NCBI RefSeq assembly: GCF_024519315.1
Contig: NZ_JANIIC010000017.1
Coordinates: 1-64,000 of the forward strand
Source of the DNA: Streptomyces malaysiensis subsp. samsunensis
Lineage (GTDB): Bacteria; Actinomycetota; Actinomycetes; Streptomycetales; Streptomycetaceae
DNA length: 64,000 bases
Reading direction: 5' to 3'
Part shown: positions 1-7,602 of the stretch, one piece after another
Position numbering within the stretch: position 1 is the stretch's first letter
Layout of the letters: each line of letters opens with the position of its first letter
Notes under the pieces: generated by a model
Told to the model about the DNA's origin: nothing
The model's database searches: none
Seen by the model: the letters and a program-made list of their open reading frames with translations, nothing else
Translations under genes and position numbers: made by a program

Positions 1-120
1 GTGGGGTGCGGCCCTCCGTCGTGCCGGGGGGTCGCTGTGTCTTGGGTCGTTCTGCCTGGACCGCGCTGTGCACGGGACCGCTCCGTCGAGAGCGCTCTGT
101 CCGGGGCCGTTGTGGGGCGT

Positions 121-163
121 GGGCCGACCCGGCACCCCGGCACCGTGGCTGGCGGGTCGGCCC
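121..163. terminator. hairpin downstream of the MATE gene
   Basis: GGGCCGACCC (121-130) pairs perfectly with GGGTCGGCCC (154-163) except for one G-T position across a 23-nt loop. It begins four bases beyond the stop codon of the leftward MATE gene, so it is a likely hairpin-type terminator. No U-run follows, which is usual in streptomycetes. Bases 1-120 show no supportable gene. Confidence 0.5.
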
Positions 164-166
164 GGC

Positions 167-1507
167 TCAGCTTCGTACCGCGCCGGTGACGATCCAGCGG
201 CCGGAGCGGGTGCGCAGCCACAGGGTCGCCATTCGGACCGACATCATCAGCGCCATGGTGCACCACAGCGCGGTCAGTCCCCCGCCGAGCGATGGCACCA
301 GCAGCGCCACCGGGGCGAAGACGACGAGGGTGACGATCATCGCCCGGGCCAGATACGGCCCGTCGCCCGCGCCCATCAGCACTCCGTCGAGGACGAAGAC
401 CACGCCCGAGACCGGCTGGATGAGGGCCGTGACCAACAGGGCGGGCAGCAGGGCGTCCCGTACCGCGGTATCGGTGGTGAACAGGGGGATGAACAGCGGC
501 CGGGAGACGACCACCAGCAGGCCCAGCGCCACGCCCGAGGCGACGCCCCAGTGCACCATGCGGCGGCAGGCGACCCGAGCTCCCTCCTCGTCGCCCGCGC
601 CCAGATAGCGTCCGATGATCGCCTGGCCCGCGATGGCGATGGCGTCCAGGGCGAACGCCAGCAGGCTCCACAGGGTGAGCACGATCTGATGGGCGGCGAT
701 ATCGGTGTCGCCGAGGCGGGCCGCCACGGCCGTCGCGATCAGCATCACGGCGCGCAGTGAGAGCGTACGGATCAGCAGCGGTGCCCCGGCGTGGGCGCAG
801 GCCCTGATCCCCGCGGCATCGGGCCGCAGGGAGGTGCCATGACGCCGGGCGCCCCGGATGACCACGACGAGGTAGACGGCGGCCATGGCGTTCTGGGCGA
901 TCACCGTGCCCCAGGCCGAGCCCGCGATGCCCAGCCCGGCTCCATAGACCAGGGTGGCGTTCAGCGCGGCATTGGCCCCGAAGCCGCCTATGGCGACATA
1001 GAGCGGAGTGCGGGTGTCCTGGAGGCCGCGCAGCACACCGGTGGCGGCGAGCACCACCAGCATCGCGGGGATGCCGAGGGCACTGATCCGTAGATAGGTG
1101 ATGGCGTGGGGCGCGGCGGTGTGCGAGGCGCCGAAGAGATCGACGAGGGCGGGGGCGGTGGGAAGCGCGACGGCGATGACGGCGGCACCGAGCAGCAGGG
1201 CCAGCCAGATGCCGTCCATGCCCTGCCGGATCGCCCCGGCGAGGTCACCCGCGCCGACGCGGCGGGCCACCGCCGCGGTGGTGGCGTAGGCGAGGAAGAC
1301 AAAGATGTTGACGGCGGTGGCGAGCAGGGCCGCGGCGACGCCCAGCCCGGCCAGTTGGGCGGTGCCCAGATGGCCGACCACGGCGCTGTCGACCATGACG
1401 AAGAGGGGTTCCGCCACGAGTGCGCCGAAGGCGGGAAGCGCGAGTGCGATGATCTCGCGGTCGTGGTGGCGCAGGGCGCTCCGCGCGCTCGTGGGGGCCT
1501 GTGTCAT
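167..1507 (-). CDS. MATE family multidrug/sodium exporter (DinF-like)
   Basis: This 446-residue protein has twelve hydrophobic segments arranged as two similar halves, the layout of MATE (multi-antimicrobial extrusion) carriers. The opening after the start reads as a short polar stretch then LALPAFGALVAEPLFVMVDSAVVGHLG, which matches the DinF/NorM signature of the first two helices. Such proteins sit in the plasma membrane and export cationic drugs or metabolites in exchange for Na+ or H+; the substrate here is unknown. I chose the ATG at 1507 (MTQAPTSA) because the open frame extends only 12 codons further with no homologous look. It is transcribed away from dnaB, and a hairpin follows its stop. 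In S. coelicolor, as I recall, the same neighbour pair is conserved. Confidence 0.88.
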   Translation of the reverse strand: MTQAPTSARSALRHHDREIIALALPAFGALVAEPLFVMVDSAVVGHLGTAQLAGLGVAAALLATAVNIFVFLAYATTAAVARRVGAGDLAGAIRQGMDGIWLALLLGAAVIAVALPTAPALVDLFGASHTAAPHAITYLRISALGIPAMLVVLAATGVLRGLQDTRTPLYVAIGGFGANAALNATLVYGAGLGIAGSAWGTVIAQNAMAAVYLVVVIRGARRHGTSLRPDAAGIRACAHAGAPLLIRTLSLRAVMLIATAVAARLGDTDIAAHQIVLTLWSLLAFALDAIAIAGQAIIGRYLGAGDEEGARVACRRMVHWGVASGVALGLLVVVSRPLFIPLFTTDTAVRDALLPALLVTALIQPVSGVVFVLDGVLMGAGDGPYLARAMIVTLVVFAPVALLVPSLGGGLTALWCTMALMMSVRMATLWLRTRSGRWIVTGAVRS

Positions 1508-1520
1508 GAGGGCAATGTAA

Positions 1521-1783
1521 TCGTCCACAGGTAAGAGACACAAGCTGCTGCTGGTCCTTACAAGGCGGCGCGCGGGACGATCTTCTCTGCGCCCTTTGTC
1601 GTGATCTTGCGCTGGGGGCGGAAGTTTTTCTTCTACACAGCCCCTGGATAGAGAAACCGCAGGTCAGGCTTGGACTCTCGGGGTGATTGTGTGTTTGTCC
1701 ACAGCACTGTCCCCCGACCCGTGCACAGGTTCACGCGACTTACCCACAGGAAGGATCCCATCATCCACATGCCCTGTGGATAA
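1521..1783. promoter_or_regulatory. DnaA-box cluster in the MATE-dnaB intergenic region
   Basis: The 461-nt gap 1508-1968 carries several DnaA-box-like 9-mers: TCGTCCACA at 1521 (+), TTGTCCACA at 1695 (+, the Streptomyces consensus), TTACCCACA at 1740 (+, one mismatch), TCATCCACA at 1761 (+) and TTATCCACA at 1775-1783 (read on the minus strand, perfect E. coli consensus). Four lie within 90 bp. They precede the replicative helicase gene, so they could regulate dnaB or titrate DnaA. The remainder of the gap is unremarkable apart from the ribosome site of dnaB. Confidence 0.7.
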
Positions 1784-1968
1784 CCAAGTTGGCTGGCGGT
1801 CCCGACGGGCCTAACGTGGTCCGGCGCCCGCCACTCGATCCGGCCCTGGGAACCCCCAGACTCCGATGCGCCGTGTCCGGAAAGCCGGCCGCTCAGTTGT
1901 GTCATAGCCGTGCCGTAAGAAGGACGGGCACGGCGAGGTTCGCTACGCGGACGGGAGGAGGTGGCGGG

Positions 1969-3444
1969 GTGAGCGTTCCCGAGCCCATGGACGACCCATG
2001 GGCGGACTCCGGCCCGTCCGACCGGTTCCCGTCCCCCCGCTTCCGCCGCGGTGACGGAGGCGGCGGCCGGGGCCGCGACGACCGCGACGGAGGGGGCGGC
2101 TCCCCCTGGGAGGGCTCCGGCTTCGAACGCGTTCCGCCGCAGGACCTCGACGCCGAGCAGTCCGTCCTCGGCGGCATGCTGCTCTCCAAGGACGCCATCG
2201 CCGATGTGGTGGAGGTCCTCAAGGGCAATGACTTCTACCGGCCCGCCCATGAGACCGTCTACCAGGCCATCCTGGATCTCTACGCCAAGGGCGAGCCGGC
2301 CGACCCGATCACCGTCGCCGCCGAGCTGACCAAGCGCGGTGAGATCGCCCGGGTGGGCGGCGCCTCGTATCTCCACACCCTCGTCCAGTCGGTCCCCACC
2401 GCCGCCAACGCCGAGTACTACGCGGAGATCGTCCATGAGCGCGCCGTGCTGCGCCGCCTGGTCGAGGCGGGCACCCGCATCACCCAGATGGGATACGCGG
2501 CGGACGGAGACGTCGACGAGATCGTCAACAGCGCCCAGGCGGAGATCTACGCCGTCACCGAGCAGCGCACCAGCGAGGACTATCTGCCGCTCGGCGACAT
2601 CATGGAGGGTGCGCTCGACGAGATCGAGGCGATTGGCTCGCGCAGCGGGCAGATGTCCGGGGTGCCCACCGGCTTCACCGACCTGGACTCCCTGACGAAC
2701 GGGCTGCACCCGGGCCAGATGGTCGTCATCGCCGCCCGCCCCGCGATGGGTAAGTCCACCTTGGCCCTCGACTTCGCACGCGCCTGCTCGATCAAGCACA
2801 ACATGCCGAGCGTGATCTTCTCCCTGGAGATGGGCCGCAACGAGATCGCGATGCGTCTGCTCTCCGCCGAGGCGCGGGTGGCGCTGCACCATATGCGCTC
2901 GGGCAGTATGACCGACGAGGACTGGACCCGGCTGGCCCGGCGGATGCCGGACGTCTCCCAGGCCCCGCTCTACATCGACGACTCCCCGAACCTGTCGATG
3001 ATGGAGATCCGCGCCAAGTGCCGTCGGCTCAAGCAGCGCAACGATCTACAGCTGGTCGTCATCGACTACCTCCAGCTGATGCAGTCCGGCGGCGCCCGGC
3101 GCCCCGAGAGCCGTCAGCAGGAGGTCTCGGACATGTCGCGAAACCTGAAGCTGCTGGCCAAGGAGCTGGAAGTGCCGGTCATCGCGCTCTCCCAGCTCAA
3201 CCGTGGCCCCGAGCAGCGCACGGACAAGAAGCCGATGGTCTCGGACCTCCGAGAGAGTGGATCCATCGAGCAGGACGCGGACATGGTCATCCTGCTCCAC
3301 CGCGAGGACGCCTATGAGAAGGAGTCGCCGCGCGCGGGTGAGGCGGATCTGATCGTGGCCAAGCACCGTAACGGTCCGACGGCCACGATCACGGTCGCCT
3401 TCCAGGGCCACTACTCCCGCTTCGTGGACATGGCCCAGACCTGA
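1969..3444 (+). CDS. dnaB: replicative DNA helicase DnaB
   Basis: DnaB is the hexameric 5'-3' helicase that unwinds DNA at the replication fork and recruits primase. The 491-residue product has a low-complexity Gly/Arg/Asp N-terminus (about 1-55), then the DnaB N-terminal domain starting at the typical PQDLDAEQSVLGGMLL, and the RecA-like C-terminal domain with Walker A ARPAMGKST near residue 255, the Walker B strand LVVIDYLQLM near 362 and the arginine-finger region GPEQRTDKKPMVSDLRESG. No intein interrupts it. The GTG at 1969 is preferred over the longer open frame: it is preceded by GGGAGGAGG at 1952-1960, and VSVPEPMDDPWADSGPSDR matches the conserved start of Streptomyces DnaB. A DnaA-box cluster lies upstream. 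Confidence 0.97.
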   Translation: MSVPEPMDDPWADSGPSDRFPSPRFRRGDGGGGRGRDDRDGGGGSPWEGSGFERVPPQDLDAEQSVLGGMLLSKDAIADVVEVLKGNDFYRPAHETVYQAILDLYAKGEPADPITVAAELTKRGEIARVGGASYLHTLVQSVPTAANAEYYAEIVHERAVLRRLVEAGTRITQMGYAADGDVDEIVNSAQAEIYAVTEQRTSEDYLPLGDIMEGALDEIEAIGSRSGQMSGVPTGFTDLDSLTNGLHPGQMVVIAARPAMGKSTLALDFARACSIKHNMPSVIFSLEMGRNEIAMRLLSAEARVALHHMRSGSMTDEDWTRLARRMPDVSQAPLYIDDSPNLSMMEIRAKCRRLKQRNDLQLVVIDYLQLMQSGGARRPESRQQEVSDMSRNLKLLAKELEVPVIALSQLNRGPEQRTDKKPMVSDLRESGSIEQDADMVILLHREDAYEKESPRAGEADLIVAKHRNGPTATITVAFQGHYSRFVDMAQT

Positions 3445-3554
3445 CGCGGACGCACGGGGTCGCAACATGTGTGCCGCCGTTTGCTGCGCACCCCTTTTGC
3501 CGTTTGCGCAAAGAACTTTGTCGGCTCGTCATGGGCGGGGGCAGGGTGGTGCGT

Positions 3555-4157
3555 ATGGACACGCAGTTCTGGGACGACATGTATCGCAGCCGCGAGCAGC
3601 TCTTCAGCGGCTCGCCCAATGGAGTGCTCGTCACCGAGGTCACCGACCTGCCGCCGGGGCAGGCGCTCGACGTGGGTTGCGGTGAGGGCGCCGACGCACT
3701 CTGGCTGGCCCGGCGCGGCTGGCAGGTCACCGCGGTGGACATCTCCCGGATCGCCGTGGAACGCGCCGCCGCGGCGGCCACGGACATCGAGAGCCGGGTG
3801 GCGTGGACACGTGCCGATCTCGCCAGTACACCGCCCCCGGCCGCGGCGTTCGACCTGGTGTCCGCCCAGTACTTCCCGCTCAAACGGCAGCCGGACCACA
3901 GCGTGCTGCGCGGTCTGCTGGACGCCGTCGCACCCGGTGGCACCCTGCTCTTCGCCACCCATGCCCTCGCCGATCTCACCCCGGACCAGGAGCGGGACTT
4001 CAACCCCAGCGACTACTACCAGCCCGACGACATCGCCGGGCTCCTGGACGACGGCTGGACCGTACTGGTCAACGAAACCCGTCCACGCACCGCTCCCGCC
4101 CCCGCCGGCACCCACCACACCCGCGACACCGTCCTGCGGGCGCGACGCCTGCGATAG
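3555..4157 (+). CDS. class I SAM-dependent methyltransferase
   Basis: A 200-residue Rossmann-fold methyltransferase. Motif I, LDVGCGEGAD, lies at residues 38-47, followed by the acidic end of strand 2 (VTAVDIS) and a post-motif FDLVSAQYF. The short size and the motif spacing fit the Methyltransf_25/TehB-like group that acts on small molecules; substrate cannot be told from sequence. The open frame extends back to 3471, but that part (MPPFAAHPFCRLRKELCRL) has no methyltransferase character, so I take ATG 3555 (MDTQFWDDMY). It lies 110 nt after dnaB and ends 17 nt before the end of the convergent deformylase gene. Confidence 0.82.
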   Translation: MDTQFWDDMYRSREQLFSGSPNGVLVTEVTDLPPGQALDVGCGEGADALWLARRGWQVTAVDISRIAVERAAAAATDIESRVAWTRADLASTPPPAAAFDLVSAQYFPLKRQPDHSVLRGLLDAVAPGGTLLFATHALADLTPDQERDFNPSDYYQPDDIAGLLDDGWTVLVNETRPRTAPAPAGTHHTRDTVLRARRLR

Positions 4158-4174
4158 CCGCTGGGGGAGGCGGG

Positions 4175-4813
4175 TCAGGGCTGTAGCTGGTGCCCCAGCT
4201 CCGCCGCCTTCTCCGCGCGCCGGGCGAGGACCTCCTCATGGAGGTCCGCCATCTGCCGCAGCGCGTCCTTACGGTCGCGTTTGGAGAGCCGGTCGATGTA
4301 GAGATGCCCCGAGAGATGGTCGGCCTCGTGCTGGAGACACCGGGCGAAGTAGCCGGTGCCCTCGATCACCAGCGGGTTGCCGTCCTTGTCGACGCCGCGG
4401 ACCACGGTGTGGTCGGTGCGCGGCACGTCCATCCGCGCGCCCGGTACGGACAGACAGCCCTCGGCCTCCTCGATGAGCAGCCGGTCGGCCGGGGCGGGCT
4501 GGTCCAGGACGGGGTTGATGATGTGGCCGATATGCCGTACGCCGTGGTCGTCCGGGCAGTCGTAGACGAACAGCCGCAGATCGACGTCGACCTGATTGGC
4601 GGCCAGCCCGGCGCCTTCGGCGATGTACATGGTGAGGAACATGTCGTCGATGAGGGCGTTCAGCTCCGGTGTGCCGAACTCGGTGACCTCTCGGCAGGAG
4701 CGGCGGAGCACCTCCTCACCGACCTCGGTGATCCGGCGCGGTGAACCGCGCTCGGCCTCGGGCGGCAGCGCCGGATAGGAGTCGACGGGTTTCCCCTGCA
4801 CCAGGACGCGCAC
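4175..4813 (-). CDS. def: peptide deformylase
   Basis: Peptide deformylase removes the N-formyl group from nascent proteins using a bound metal. All three family motifs are present in this 212-residue protein: GAGLAANQ (67-74), EGCLS (118-122, metal ligand Cys120) and HEADH (162-166, two His ligands and catalytic Glu). A C-terminal helix of about 40 charged residues follows. I place the start at the GTG at 4813 (VRVLVQGKPVDSYP), preceded by AAGGTGAGG; the frame stays open to 4891 with a less convincing leader. Streptomycetes carry several def paralogues and I cannot say which one this is. It runs convergent with the methyltransferase gene. Confidence 0.92.
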   Translation of the reverse strand: MRVLVQGKPVDSYPALPPEAERGSPRRITEVGEEVLRRSCREVTEFGTPELNALIDDMFLTMYIAEGAGLAANQVDVDLRLFVYDCPDDHGVRHIGHIINPVLDQPAPADRLLIEEAEGCLSVPGARMDVPRTDHTVVRGVDKDGNPLVIEGTGYFARCLQHEADHLSGHLYIDRLSKRDRKDALRQMADLHEEVLARRAEKAAELGHQLQP

Positions 4814-4879
4814 CGCTGACCTCACCTTTTCCGCCCCCACTGATAGCCGCCCCACAGATGGCCGCTCCCGCCGATGGTC

Positions 4880-4891
4880 TTGTCCGGACAA
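4880..4891. promoter_or_regulatory. 12-bp perfect palindrome upstream of def
   Basis: TTGTCCGGACAA is a perfect palindrome about 67 bp upstream of the proposed def start and just downstream of a possible -10 hexamer (TACGTT read on the minus strand at 4890-4895). The position would suit a repressor binding over the transcription start. No known Streptomyces regulator consensus comes to mind, so this is a candidate only. Confidence 0.3.
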
Positions 4892-4928
4892 CGTAGCAGG
4901 GGCGGTTCGGCCGCGGCCGTGGCACGCG

Positions 4929-5267
4929 TCAGATCGCGTCGGCGAGCTCCTCCAGCAGCCGCCGCTTGCTACGGGCCCCGACCAGCGACCGCACCGGCTC
5001 GCCCGCCCGGAACAGCATCAGCGTCGGCATCGACAGCACCCCGTACGCGGTGGTGGTGGAGGGGTTCTCGTCCACGTCCAGGGACACCACCTTCAGCCGG
5101 TGGCCCTCCTCCTGCGCGATCTCCGCCAGCACCGGCGCGATCATCCGGCACGGCGGGCACCACGAGGCGGTGAACTTCACCAGCACCGGCAGCTCGGCCG
5201 CCAGCACCTCCTCGGCGAAGGTGGCGTCCGTGACCGTGGCCACTCCCCCGGTGTGTGTCAGCGACAT
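4929..5267 (-). CDS. trxA: thioredoxin
   Basis: A 112-residue cytoplasmic thioredoxin, the small dithiol reductase recycled by thioredoxin reductase. The active site is WCPPC (Cys37, Cys40), with Pro-Pro rather than the classical Gly-Pro between the cysteines, a change expected to alter redox potential. The structural cis-proline occurs in MPTLMLF and the conserved KFTASWC strand is intact. The ATG at 5267 follows AAGGGGAGATGAG. It lies 112 nt downstream of the MerR gene on the same strand, which suggests a sensor/effector pair; the gap between them holds degenerate 14-bp repeats. The gene symbol reflects the family, as several thioredoxin paralogues exist in streptomycetes. Confidence 0.92.
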   Translation of the reverse strand: MSLTHTGGVATVTDATFAEEVLAAELPVLVKFTASWCPPCRMIAPVLAEIAQEEGHRLKVVSLDVDENPSTTTAYGVLSMPTLMLFRAGEPVRSLVGARSKRRLLEELADAI

Positions 5268-5280
5268 CTCATCTCCCCTT

Positions 5281-5362
5281 CGGAGTCCTTGTTGCGGAGT
5301 TCGTGCTTCGAGGTCGTTGCTTCGAAGCCGTCGTTTCGGAGTCGTTGTTTCGGAGTCGTCTG
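5281..5362. repeat. six degenerate 14-bp tandem repeats between merR and trxA
   Basis: Read on the minus strand, the gap contains consecutive units resembling ACGACTCCGAAACA: the first two are nearly identical, then ACGGCTTCGAAGCA, ACGACCTCGAAGC, ACGAACTCCGCAACA and AGGACTCCGAAG, ending directly at the trxA ribosome site. Several units contain TTCGAA or CTCGAA cores. They could be regulator half-sites in the trxA leader or a slipped-strand expansion. Confidence 0.6.
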
Positions 5363-5379
5363 TGGTGACGGAAAAGGGC

Positions 5380-5811
5380 TCACGGTCCGGGCGGCGTCAG
5401 CTCGCAGCGCGGCTCCGGGGCCCTTTCGGGCGCCGTCGCCGCGGCCTCCAGCCGCGCGCGGGCCCGCTCCGCCTGGTCGAGCTGTGTTCCGACCCGCTCC
5501 CGGATGGCGCTCAGCCGGCCGATGCACTCGTCCAGCTCGGCCAGCTTGCGCCGGTAGACCTCCAGCGAGGCGGGGCAGGAGTCACCGGCCGGATGGCCGG
5601 AGCGCAGGCATTCGACGAACGGACGCGTCTCCTCCAGCTCGAAGCCGAAGTCCCGCAGCGTGCGGATCTGCTGGAGCAGCCGCAGGTCGTCCTCGTCGTA
5701 CGACCGGTAACCGTTGCCGGTGCGGCGCGCGGGCAGCAGCCCGAGCGACTCGTAATAGCGCAGGGTGCGGGTGGTGGTACCCGCCCGTTCGGCCAGCTCT
5801 CCGATCCGCAT
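5380..5811 (-). CDS. MerR family transcriptional regulator
   Basis: A 143-residue MerR-type activator. The N-terminus MRIGELAERAGTTTRTLRYYESLGLL is the canonical MerR winged helix, followed by RxxNGYRSYDEDDLRLLQQI and the antiparallel dimerisation helix. Two cysteines, Cys68 and Cys79 (in HPAGDSC), lie at the start of that helix where metal- or thiol-sensing family members place ligands; with a thioredoxin gene next downstream, a redox or electrophile signal is plausible but unproven. Start chosen at ATG 5811, because the longer frame upstream has no homology and overlaps the operator-like dyad at 5826-5845. Confidence 0.88.
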   Translation of the reverse strand: MRIGELAERAGTTTRTLRYYESLGLLPARRTGNGYRSYDEDDLRLLQQIRTLRDFGFELEETRPFVECLRSGHPAGDSCPASLEVYRRKLAELDECIGRLSAIRERVGTQLDQAERARARLEAAATAPERAPEPRCELTPPGP

Positions 5812-5825
5812 GTGCCGACGGTAGA

Positions 5826-5845
5826 CCTTGACCCCGACGTCAAGG
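5826..5845. promoter_or_regulatory. MerR-type operator dyad
   Basis: CCTTGAC (5826-5832) and GTCAAGG (5839-5845) form a perfect 7-bp inverted repeat with a 6-nt spacer, 14 nt upstream of the merR start. MerR proteins bind this kind of dyad inside promoters with an over-long spacer, so it is probably the autoregulatory site, and it lies in the short divergent gap shared with the beta-lactamase-fold gene. Confidence 0.55.
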
Positions 5846-5893
5846 CCAGACCGCCGTGCGCTCCCGGGCGCCTCCCCTGCTGTGGACGACTCA

Positions 5894-5923
5894 CTGACCG
5901 ATGTCGGACCTCGGCCGTACAGT
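5894..5923 (+). promoter_or_regulatory. leaderless promoter of the serine hydrolase gene
   Basis: CTGACC (5894-5899) and TACAGT (5918-5923) are separated by 18 bp and the ATG lies 6 nt after the -10 box at 5930. That geometry puts the transcription start at the A of the start codon, the leaderless arrangement common in Streptomyces. No ribosome site is visible upstream of the ATG, in agreement. Confidence 0.5.
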
Positions 5924-5929
5924 GCCGAC

Positions 5930-7318
5930 ATGACCACACCCGACGTGGATGAGTTCGCCGAGCCGCTGCCCGCCACCCGCCGTGCTCTGCTGCGGCGCCT
6001 CGCCCTCGGCCAGGTTCAGGGCCGTGCCCCGTCCCTGATGGGGGCCGTGGTGCGGGAGGGGCGGCTGGTGTGGACGGGCTCGCGCAGCAGTGTGGAGGGA
6101 GCCGACCCGGACGCCGACACCCAGTACCGCATCGGCTCCCTGACCAAGACCTTCGTGGCGGTGCTGGTGCTGCGGCTGCGCGACGAGGGGCTGCTGGACC
6201 TCGGCGATCCGCTGGCCAAGCACCTGGACGTGCCGGAGGCCGCGGGCGCGACCGTGGCCCAGCTTCTCTCCCACACCTCGGGTCTCGCCGCGGAGGCCCG
6301 CGGCCCGTGGTGGGAGCGCACACCCGGGGCGCTGCGGCCCGAGACGGCCGATATCTTCGGCGAGCGCCCGCTGATCCACCCCGCGGGCCGCCGCCACCAC
6401 TACTCCAACCCCGGTTTCGCGCTGCTCGGCGCACTGGTCGAGCGGCTGTGCGGAGCGTCCTGGGGCGAGGTGCTCGCCCACGAGGTGCTGGAGCCGCTGG
6501 GGATGGGGCGTACGTCGCTGGAGCCGCGGGCCCCGCACGCCGCGGGATGGGCCGTGCACCCCTGGGCCGATGTGCTGCTGCCCGAACCGGCCGAGGACAC
6601 CGGGCGGATGGGCCCTGCCGGGCAGCTCTGGTCGACCGTGGGGGACCTGGCCCGCTTCGCCGCCTTCCTGCTGGACGGGGACGAGCGGGTGCTCGGCGCG
6701 GAGACGCTCGCCGAGATGCGGGAGCCCGCCGTCGCCCCCGAGGAGGGGGACTGGGACGGTGGTTACGGCCTGGGGACACAGCTCGTCCGCCACGGCGGGC
6801 GGTTCCTCTATGGCCACACCGGCTCCATGCCCGGCTTCCTGGCCTCGCTGTGGGTGAGCGCCGAGGACCGGCTGGCCGGGATCGCGCTGGCCAACACCAC
6901 CTCGGGGCCCGCGATCGGCGCCATCGCCGCCGATCTCATACGGATCGTGGCCGAGCGCGAGCCCCGTATCCCCGAGCCCTGGCGGCCGCTGACCGAGGCC
7001 GATCCGGCGCTGCTGGCGCTGACCGGCCCCTGGTACTGGGGCCCGCGCGCCTACCATCTGCGGCTGCGCGCGGACCGGGGACTGGAACTGTCCCCGGCCG
7101 TCGGGGGAGGCCGGGCCTCCCGCTTCAGGGCCGAGCAGGACGGCACCTGGACGGGGCTCGACGGCTATTACGCGGGGGAGACGCTGCGGGTGGTCGAGGG
7201 GGAGGGCGGCGCCCCCGCCCATCTGGACCTGGGCACCTTCGTGTTCACCCGGCAGCCCTACGCCCCGGGCGACGCGGTGCCGGGCGGGGTCGACCCGGAG
7301 GGCTGGCGGCCGCTCTGA
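5930..7318 (+). CDS. serine hydrolase of the class C beta-lactamase fold
   Basis: This 462-residue protein belongs to the AmpC/DD-peptidase/esterase (Beta-lactamase, PF00144-type) superfamily. The three catalytic motifs are visible: SLTK at residues 70-73 (nucleophile Ser70, base Lys73), YSN near 157 and HTG near 295. There is no signal peptide, so it is probably cytoplasmic, which argues against a true beta-lactamase and for an esterase or peptidase. The last 100 residues form a separate beta-rich tail (PWYWGPRAYHLRLRAD...), seen in many actinobacterial relatives. ATG 5930 is chosen because a -10 hexamer ends six bases before it. Confidence 0.85.
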   Translation: MTTPDVDEFAEPLPATRRALLRRLALGQVQGRAPSLMGAVVREGRLVWTGSRSSVEGADPDADTQYRIGSLTKTFVAVLVLRLRDEGLLDLGDPLAKHLDVPEAAGATVAQLLSHTSGLAAEARGPWWERTPGALRPETADIFGERPLIHPAGRRHHYSNPGFALLGALVERLCGASWGEVLAHEVLEPLGMGRTSLEPRAPHAAGWAVHPWADVLLPEPAEDTGRMGPAGQLWSTVGDLARFAAFLLDGDERVLGAETLAEMREPAVAPEEGDWDGGYGLGTQLVRHGGRFLYGHTGSMPGFLASLWVSAEDRLAGIALANTTSGPAIGAIAADLIRIVAEREPRIPEPWRPLTEADPALLALTGPWYWGPRAYHLRLRADRGLELSPAVGGGRASRFRAEQDGTWTGLDGYYAGETLRVVEGEGGAPAHLDLGTFVFTRQPYAPGDAVPGGVDPEGWRPL

Positions 7319-7465
7319 GGGTGCGGGGGCAGGGGTGCCGCGATCAGTCCGACGGTCGGGGGGTCCGGCGGCCGTAGCCTGACCCCACGAGTGGTACGCA
7401 CGGCCGGGGGATGGGTCGGCGGTGCGTAGAGCGGCAGGTTGGTCTCCGGTACTCCCGAAGGCCCC

Positions 7466-7522
7466 GTACCGCGGTACATGGGACGCCGGTACGCCGGTGG
7501 TCACGTTGCTCGGTACGCCGGT
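7466..7522. repeat. palindrome and direct repeats upstream of the SGNH gene
   Basis: The 284-nt gap 7319-7602 holds a perfect palindrome GTACCGCGGTAC (7466-7477) followed by two copies of CGGTACGCCGGT at 7487-7498 and 7511-7522, 24 bp apart. All share the GGTAC core. This could be a regulator array controlling the secreted hydrolase. Confidence 0.45.
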
Positions 7523-7602
7523 ACGCCGCGCTTGCGCGCTCACATACCTTCGCACGGGAGTGCCTGGTCCGCCCTCATCCCACCCTCCCCAGGAGCCCCG
7601 CC

